Assembly: GCA_030668905.1 (NCBI GenBank)
Contig: DAOVEQ010000018.1
Location: 1 to 10,163, forward strand
DNA: 10,163 nt
Origin: Thermococci archaeon
GTDB lineage: Archaea > Methanobacteriota_B > Thermococci > Methanofastidiosales > B48-G16
Reading direction: 5' to 3'
Shown here: one piece after another, positions 6,094-10,163 of the stretch
Layout: each line of letters begins with the position of its first letter
How positions within the stretch are numbered: position 1 is the first letter of the stretch
Notes under the pieces: generated by a model
Databases searched by the model: none
Seen by the model: the letters and a program-made list of their open reading frames with translations, nothing else
What the model was told of the DNA's origin: nothing
Position numbers and translations under genes: made by a program

Positions 6094-6866
6094 TCGCGAT
6101 CTTAAGAATGGAAGGCACAAACAACGAAGATGATATCTACAACGCATTTGCAGCTTTAAAATGTCCTGTGGAAATGGTACATCTGAAACAGTTCACAGGA
6201 GGGGCAAAAAAAGAACTGCAAAAAAATATATTTGATTATGAAGGAATAATGATCCCCGGAGGTTTTTCGGCAGGAGATTACATCAGGGCGGGTGCTATTT
6301 TTGGAGCGAGACTTAAAAAGATAAGCAAAGAATTGAAAGAGTTCGTAAAAGAGGGAAGAATTATAGGGGGCATATGCAACGGTTTTCAGGTTTTGACAGA
6401 AGTGGGACTACTACCAGGAATAAATGATATTATTGTTTCCAAGCCGCAGATATCCTTGGCGGTGAATGATTCTGCAAAGTTTGAATGCAGACACGTTTTT
6501 TTGAAGCATGAAAACAAATGCTTCTTTACAGAAAAATACGAAAAAAGTGAGATTATCCAAGTCCCGATTGCACATGCAGAAGGAAAGTTCATAACATCAA
6601 AAAGAATTCTTGAGGAGTTGAAAGAGAATAATCAGATAATATTCAGGTATGTTAATAGAGCTGGAAATTATGCGGGATACCCTTTTAATCCCAACGGCTC
6701 TATGGAAAATATAGCAGGTATCTCAAATCTGGAAGGAAATGTTTTTGGGATGATGCCTCATCCCGAAAGAGTTTTCTATCCCTACTTGCATCAGGAAAAA
6801 AAGAAAGTTGGTGATGGAAAACGATTTTTTGAAAGTATTATAAAATATTTAAGGAGGGGAGTTTGA
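6090..6866 (+). CDS. purQ: Phosphoribosylformylglycinamidine synthase subunit PurQ (glutamine amidotransferase)
   Basis: Class I glutamine amidotransferase that hydrolyses glutamine and passes ammonia to PurL. The 258-residue protein shows the oxyanion-side IPGGFSAGDYIRAGA (55-69), the nucleophile elbow GGICNGFQVL with Cys96, VPIAHAEGKF (158-167), a family feature near the glutamine pocket, and the catalytic His-Glu pair in MMPHPER (His224, Glu226). Length is in the 220-260 range of stand-alone PurQ; a KCFFTEKYEKSEIIQ stretch precedes the AHAEGKF block. Start is fixed by a strong AAAGGAGG site (6075-6082) seven bases before the ATG. The start overlaps the purL stop as ATGA, and the stop shares one base with the purF ATG (TGATG), pointing to translational coupling that would keep PurL and PurQ amounts matched. 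Confidence 0.97.
   Translation: MIAILRMEGTNNEDDIYNAFAALKCPVEMVHLKQFTGGAKKELQKNIFDYEGIMIPGGFSAGDYIRAGAIFGARLKKISKELKEFVKEGRIIGGICNGFQVLTEVGLLPGINDIIVSKPQISLAVNDSAKFECRHVFLKHENKCFFTEKYEKSEIIQVPIAHAEGKFITSKRILEELKENNQIIFRYVNRAGNYAGYPFNPNGSMENIAGISNLEGNVFGMMPHPERVFYPYLHQEKKKVGDGKRFFESIIKYLRRGV
6851..6859 (+). promoter_or_regulatory. Ribosome binding site that fixes the purF start
   Basis: AAGGAGGGG lies six bases before the ATG at 6866. An in-frame TTG at 6863 would give Met-Met-Cys, which would put the nucleophile at position 3 and need extra processing. The spacing and the required N-terminal Met-Cys both favour 6866. Confidence 0.75.
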
Positions 6867-8221
6867 TGTGTGGAATTATAGGAATTAAAAATGAGAATGT
6901 GTCTTATTCCATATATACAGGATTGAATGCGATTCAACACAGAGGACAGGAATCCTGTGGGATAATAACAGAATATAACGGAAAATACTACATGAAAAAG
7001 GATCTGGGACTGGTCAATGGAGTTTTTGATGAAAGGGATTTAATAGATCTTTCTGGAAATGTTGGTCTGGGCCATGTTAGATACCCCACAGTTGGTTCTG
7101 ATCCGAAAAAGAATGCACAGCCTTTTTTCACGCTGGATCCAAAGATAGCAATCGTTCACAATGGAAATATTGTTAATTACTTTCAACTGAGATCCGAACT
7201 TAAGAAAGAGGGAAGAAAAATTGAATCGGGATGCGATGTAGAAGTTATTCTGCACTGTTTAGCCGAGGAACTTAAAAAAACAAAGGATCTCGAAAATGCA
7301 GTTTATAACGTAACGGATAGAGTTAAAGGCTCTTACTCTTGCCTGGCGCTGATTGATGACAAGCTTGTAGCGTTCCGTGATCCCTATGCAATAAGACCCT
7401 TTGTCTATGGAAAAGGTAAGGGATACGCTTTTGCTTCCGAATCTTCAGCGTTAGACCTGATGGGCTACAGTTTGGAAAGAGATTTGAAACCTGGAGAACT
7501 TATGATAGTGGATGACAAGATAGAAAGTAAAATAATAAACAAAAAAGGAGCGAGACACTGCATGTTTGAGTATGTTTACTTTTCACGTCCAGACTCTGTG
7601 ATGGAAGGCAAAACTGTCTATGATATCAGATTAGATCTTGGAAAAAACATAGATTTTGATAAAGACGCGGATATAGTAATTCCAGTTCCCGATACTTCAA
7701 GACCTGCTGCCCTTGGATTTGCAGAGAAGAATGGGATTGAATATAAAGAGGGATTGATAAAAAACAGATACACGGGGAGAACATTCATCATGCCAACTCA
7801 GAAAATGAGAGAAACGGCTGTAAAAAGAAATCTGAACTGTATAAAAAGCGTAATCAAGGATAAAAAAATTGTACTTGTTGACGACTCGATAGTGAGAGGA
7901 ACTACATCTCGGAGAATCGTGAATATGGTAAGAAAAGCCGGGGCTAAAGAGGTTCATCTTGTTTCCTCATGTCCGAAATTACTACATCCCTGCTTTTATG
8001 GGATAGATTTCCCATGCAAGGAGGAACTTATAGCAAGGAAAGATTATAAGAAATTGATAGGTGCAGACTCAGTTACGTACCAGAGTATAGAAGGTTTAAA
8101 AAAGGCCATTGGAATTAAGGAGATATGTATGGCGTGCTTGAATGGGGATTATGTTATAGAACCCAGTGAAGAATTCGCTTTAAAAAGAAAGGAAGAAAGG
8201 GTGAAGATGGAGGCAACGTAA
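6866..8221 (+). CDS. purF: Amidophosphoribosyltransferase (glutamine PRPP amidotransferase)
   Basis: First committed enzyme of de novo purine synthesis: PRPP plus glutamine gives 5-phosphoribosylamine. Starting at the ATG, the 451-residue protein begins MCGIIGI, with Cys2 the N-terminal nucleophile exposed by removal of Met; there is no propeptide such as that of the Bacillus enzyme. The glutaminase half shows AIQHRGQESCGI (23-34), GLGHVRYPTVGSD (68-80), IVHNGNIVNY and FRDPYAIRPF. The transferase half carries VIPVPDTSRPAA, KNRYTGRTFI and the PRPP loop VDDSIVRGTTSR (338-349). Four cysteines match the 4Fe-4S ligands of the Bacillus-type enzyme: Cys232 (HCMFEYVYF), Cys376 (HPCFYGID), Cys421 and Cys424 (ICMAC). 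The enzyme is thus probably oxygen-sensitive and feedback-inhibited by purine nucleotides, as in that class. It overlaps purQ by one base and shares one base with purD (TAATG). Confidence 0.97.
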   Translation: MCGIIGIKNENVSYSIYTGLNAIQHRGQESCGIITEYNGKYYMKKDLGLVNGVFDERDLIDLSGNVGLGHVRYPTVGSDPKKNAQPFFTLDPKIAIVHNGNIVNYFQLRSELKKEGRKIESGCDVEVILHCLAEELKKTKDLENAVYNVTDRVKGSYSCLALIDDKLVAFRDPYAIRPFVYGKGKGYAFASESSALDLMGYSLERDLKPGELMIVDDKIESKIINKKGARHCMFEYVYFSRPDSVMEGKTVYDIRLDLGKNIDFDKDADIVIPVPDTSRPAALGFAEKNGIEYKEGLIKNRYTGRTFIMPTQKMRETAVKRNLNCIKSVIKDKKIVLVDDSIVRGTTSRRIVNMVRKAGAKEVHLVSSCPKLLHPCFYGIDFPCKEELIARKDYKKLIGADSVTYQSIEGLKKAIGIKEICMACLNGDYVIEPSEEFALKRKEERVKMEAT

Positions 8222-9501
8222 TGAAAATCCTCCTTTTGGGCCAGGGAGCGAGGGAACACTGCATTGCAGAAGCTCTGAATTCAGAGTTATACAGCTTCAT
8301 GAAAACCAGGAATCCTGGCATAATGAAATTTTCTAAAGAATACGTTATCTCGGATCTTGATCTTGAAAAACTTGGAAAATTTGCTAAAAGAATAAATCCA
8401 GATTTTGCTTTCATAGGGCCTGAGGGGCCGTTAGAAAAGGGGGTCGTGGATTATTTAGAATCCTTAGAGATTAAATGTTTCGGGCCTACAAAAAATCTTG
8501 CGAGAATAGAAACGAGCAAAGCTTTCATGAGAGAACTGATGGAAAAATATAAGATAGATGGAGCTCCTGAGTCTAAGGTCTTCTCAAGTATGGAAGGAAT
8601 AGAGGAGTACATAAGAGATATAAACGATTTTGTCGTGAAGCCCGATGGACTCACAGGCGGAAAAGGAGTAAAGGTATCTGGAGAACATCTGAAAAGTATA
8701 GAAGAAGCTCTGGAGTACTCAAAAGAACTGCTACGCAGTCATGATTTCGTTGTCATAGAAGAAAAACTTGATGGGGAAGAGTTTTCTCTCCAGTGTATCT
8801 CCGATGGCAAGCATTTGGCAGCCACCATACCTGTACAGGATCATAAACGAGCGTATGAAGATGATCAGGGTCCAAATACAGGAGGAATGGGATCATACTC
8901 CATGAACGATCATTTGTTACCATTTTTGAAGAAAAAAGATGTCGAGAAGGGAGAAAAAATAACACAAAACATAATGAAATCTCTTTATAAAGAAACGGGA
9001 GAATATTACAAGGGAGTTTTATACGGCGGATTCATTTTAACCAAAAAAGGAGTAAAACTTCTGGAGTACAACGCAAGGTTTGGTGATCCAGAAGTCATGA
9101 ATATCCTGCCTATACTCAAAAACAATTTTGCAGAGATATGTTCAGACACAGTAAATCAAAATTTGAAAAAAATAGAGTTTGAAAAAAAAGCTACAGTATG
9201 CAAGTACGTGGTTCCAAAAGGTTATCCCATAAATCCCGTTCCCGGAAAACTTGATATTCCCGAGACAGAAGCTAAAGTATACTACGCTTCTGTGGATTTA
9301 AGAGAAGACGGATTATATATGACGAGATCGAGAGCAGCAGCCTTTGTCGGTATAGCCAATACTATAGAAGATGCTGAAAAAATAGCTCAAAGCGCTGTTG
9401 AAAAGGTAAAGGGAAATGTATTCTACAGAAAAGACATAGGAACTGAGAAATTGTTGAGAAAAAGAGTAGAACATATGAAAAAACTGCAAAAGATATCATG
9501 A
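8221..9501 (+). CDS. purD: Phosphoribosylamine--glycine ligase (GAR synthetase)
   Basis: Couples phosphoribosylamine, the unstable product of PurF, to glycine with ATP. An ATP-grasp enzyme of 426 residues, normal for the stand-alone type. N-terminal domain: LLLGQGAREHCIAEAL (4-19), a variant of the usual GxGGREHA in which Q and A replace G. FIGPEGPLEKGVVD (64-77) follows. The ATP-grasp core shows VVKPDGLTGGKGV (138-150), VIEEKLDGEEFSL, DHKRAYEDDQGPNTGGMGSYS (207-227) and the family signature RFGDPEVM (286-293), which includes the metal-binding acidic residue. The C-terminal domain (YVVPKGYP onward) is complete, with RSRAAAFVGIA where bacterial forms often have SGGRVL; archaeal GAR synthetases vary here. 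Start: GGAGG at 8209-8213 seven bases before the ATG, which shares its A with the purF stop. The end overlaps the next gene by four bases (ATGA). Adjacency to purF suits handing over a short-lived intermediate. Confidence 0.97.
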   Translation: MKILLLGQGAREHCIAEALNSELYSFMKTRNPGIMKFSKEYVISDLDLEKLGKFAKRINPDFAFIGPEGPLEKGVVDYLESLEIKCFGPTKNLARIETSKAFMRELMEKYKIDGAPESKVFSSMEGIEEYIRDINDFVVKPDGLTGGKGVKVSGEHLKSIEEALEYSKELLRSHDFVVIEEKLDGEEFSLQCISDGKHLAATIPVQDHKRAYEDDQGPNTGGMGSYSMNDHLLPFLKKKDVEKGEKITQNIMKSLYKETGEYYKGVLYGGFILTKKGVKLLEYNARFGDPEVMNILPILKNNFAEICSDTVNQNLKKIEFEKKATVCKYVVPKGYPINPVPGKLDIPETEAKVYYASVDLREDGLYMTRSRAAAFVGIANTIEDAEKIAQSAVEKVKGNVFYRKDIGTEKLLRKRVEHMKKLQKIS

Positions 9502-10094
9502 AACTAATTTTGGTAAGACACGGCGAGACGGAAGAGAATGCCAGAAGGATAATCCAGGGGCACGGGGAGGGAACACTGTCCAAAAAAGGAATTTCACAGG
9601 CAAAAAAAGTTGCAATACGTCTAAAAGATGAAAACATTGATAAAATATACGTGAGCGATCTTAAAAGGGCGGTAGACACAGCGAAAGAAATTATTAAATA
9701 TCATCCTAATGCGGGGGTGATCTACGAGCCGCGACTGAGGGAACGAAATCTTGGCGTGTTGGAGGGAAAACCAGCTGAATACTTTTCTGAAGCTCTGGAA
9801 AACTCTGGACGTGATGTGTTCACATTTGTACCCGAAGGAGGAGAATCCATACCGGAGCTAAAAGAAAGAATAATCCAGTTTTTTTATGATTTAATAAAAA
9901 CTGAACAAAATAGCACTGTTCTTTTGATTAGCCACGGCGGCCCTATAGGAGATTTCTTACTTCATATATTCAACCTGCCCAATGAGAAATTTAAGGAATA
10001 TCATCCGAAAAATACGGCAGTTACTTTTCTTGAAATAGACGACAAAGCTAATCCCATAATTGAGGTATTGAACTGTACGGAACATCTGGAGTGA
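9498..10094 (+). CDS. Histidine phosphatase family protein (phosphoglycerate-mutase-like), substrate unknown
   Basis: A 198-residue member of the branch that uses a phospho-histidine intermediate. The catalytic set is complete: LVRHGETEEN (5-14) with nucleophile His8 and Arg7, the second phosphate-binding arginine in SDLKRAVDTA (Arg57), the acid Glu82 in LRERNLGVLEGK, and the second histidine in LISHGGPIGDFL (His146). Size and sequence resemble small phosphatases such as alpha-ribazole-phosphate or broad phosphomonoester hydrolases more than true mutases, but substrate cannot be assigned from the motifs. The ATG overlaps the purD stop by four bases and lacks a good Shine-Dalgarno site, so it is probably translated by coupling to purD. 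As the last gene of a purine operon it could remove a phosphorylated intermediate, hydrolyse a nucleotide monophosphate, or serve an unrelated pathway; no choice is supported by sequence alone. No clear terminator follows. Confidence 0.9.
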   Translation: MKLILVRHGETEENARRIIQGHGEGTLSKKGISQAKKVAIRLKDENIDKIYVSDLKRAVDTAKEIIKYHPNAGVIYEPRLRERNLGVLEGKPAEYFSEALENSGRDVFTFVPEGGESIPELKERIIQFFYDLIKTEQNSTVLLISHGGPIGDFLLHIFNLPNEKFKEYHPKNTAVTFLEIDDKANPIIEVLNCTEHLE

Positions 10095-10116
10095 GGATAA
10101 AATCGTTTACGAATTA

Positions 10117-10132
10117 CCGAAAGGTATAAATA
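10117..10132 (+). promoter_or_regulatory. BRE/TATA promoter of a gene starting beyond the window
   Basis: ccgaaaggtataaata combines an A-rich BRE-like half (cgaaa, 10118-10122) with a clear TATA box (tataaata, 10125-10132), a typical archaeal layout. About 25 bases on, transcription would start near 10154, right at the ribosome binding site that follows. The element lies only some 20 bases after the phosphatase stop, so the purine operon ends here and a new unit begins. Confidence 0.65.
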
Positions 10133-10154
10133 TACTTATTACTTAAAGATAGCA

Positions 10155-10159
10155 AGGTG
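10155..10159 (+). promoter_or_regulatory. GGTGA ribosome binding site for the next gene
   Basis: GGTGA, a perfect match to the archaeal anti-Shine-Dalgarno end, sits four bases before the window edge, so the start codon is expected within a few bases past 10163. Its distance from the TATA box upstream implies a very short leader. Confidence 0.5.
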
Positions 10160-10163
10160 ATAA

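Noticed and set aside
6863-6865. TTG as the purF start
   Set aside because: It would place the catalytic cysteine third. The next codon, ATG at 6866, has better ribosome binding site spacing and gives the required Met-Cys.

Overview
The window looks archaeal. It is AT-rich, genes are packed head to tail with 1-4 base overlaps, and the promoter-like sites have TATA/BRE form rather than bacterial -35/-10 form. Several ribosome binding sites are GGAGG or GGTGA type, and purC looks leaderless. No rRNA, tRNA, CRISPR array, insertion sequence or integrase is visible. The lineage cannot be fixed from this sequence alone. A low-GC euryarchaeote-like archaeon is a reasonable guess, because split purS/purL/purQ genes also occur in Gram-positive bacteria.

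Left third (1-2734), both genes on the minus strand. A 671-residue OLD-family protein, with an ABC-type ATPase domain followed by a TOPRIM nuclease domain, starts at 2734. About 190 bases past its end lies a 127-residue protein of unknown function carrying a short 'SG' beta motif. OLD nucleases are a recurrent class of anti-phage or genome-maintenance enzyme, so this may be the edge of an accessory or defence segment. No UvrD-like helicase (the Gabija partner) or reverse transcriptase (the retron partner) lies in the window. The flanks hold a G-rich stretch (57-106), a 13-base palindrome at the small gene's start, and a 14-base tandem repeat (604-631).

Divergent intergenic region (2735-2948). 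It carries a TATA-like box and a Shine-Dalgarno site for the OLD gene. For the other direction it has an imperfect dyad (2860-2876) and a perfect 12-base palindrome that overlaps a TATA-like box about 25 bases upstream of purC. That spacing predicts a leaderless purC transcript.

Right two thirds (2949-10094), plus strand. This is one uninterrupted de novo purine operon, purC-purS-purL-purQ-purF-purD, ending in a histidine-phosphatase-family gene. PurF makes phosphoribosylamine from PRPP and glutamine, PurD adds glycine, PurS/PurL/PurQ form the FGAM synthetase complex, and PurC makes SAICAR. The genes for GAR formylation (purN/purT), AIR synthetase (purM), AIR carboxylation (purE), adenylosuccinate lyase (purB) and the last two steps (purH, or archaeal purP/purO) are not here and must lie elsewhere. 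PurF keeps all four cysteines expected for a 4Fe-4S cluster but has no propeptide.

Right edge (10095-10163). A clear BRE/TATA element followed about 25 bases later by a GGTGA ribosome binding site marks the start of a new transcription unit whose coding region lies beyond the window.
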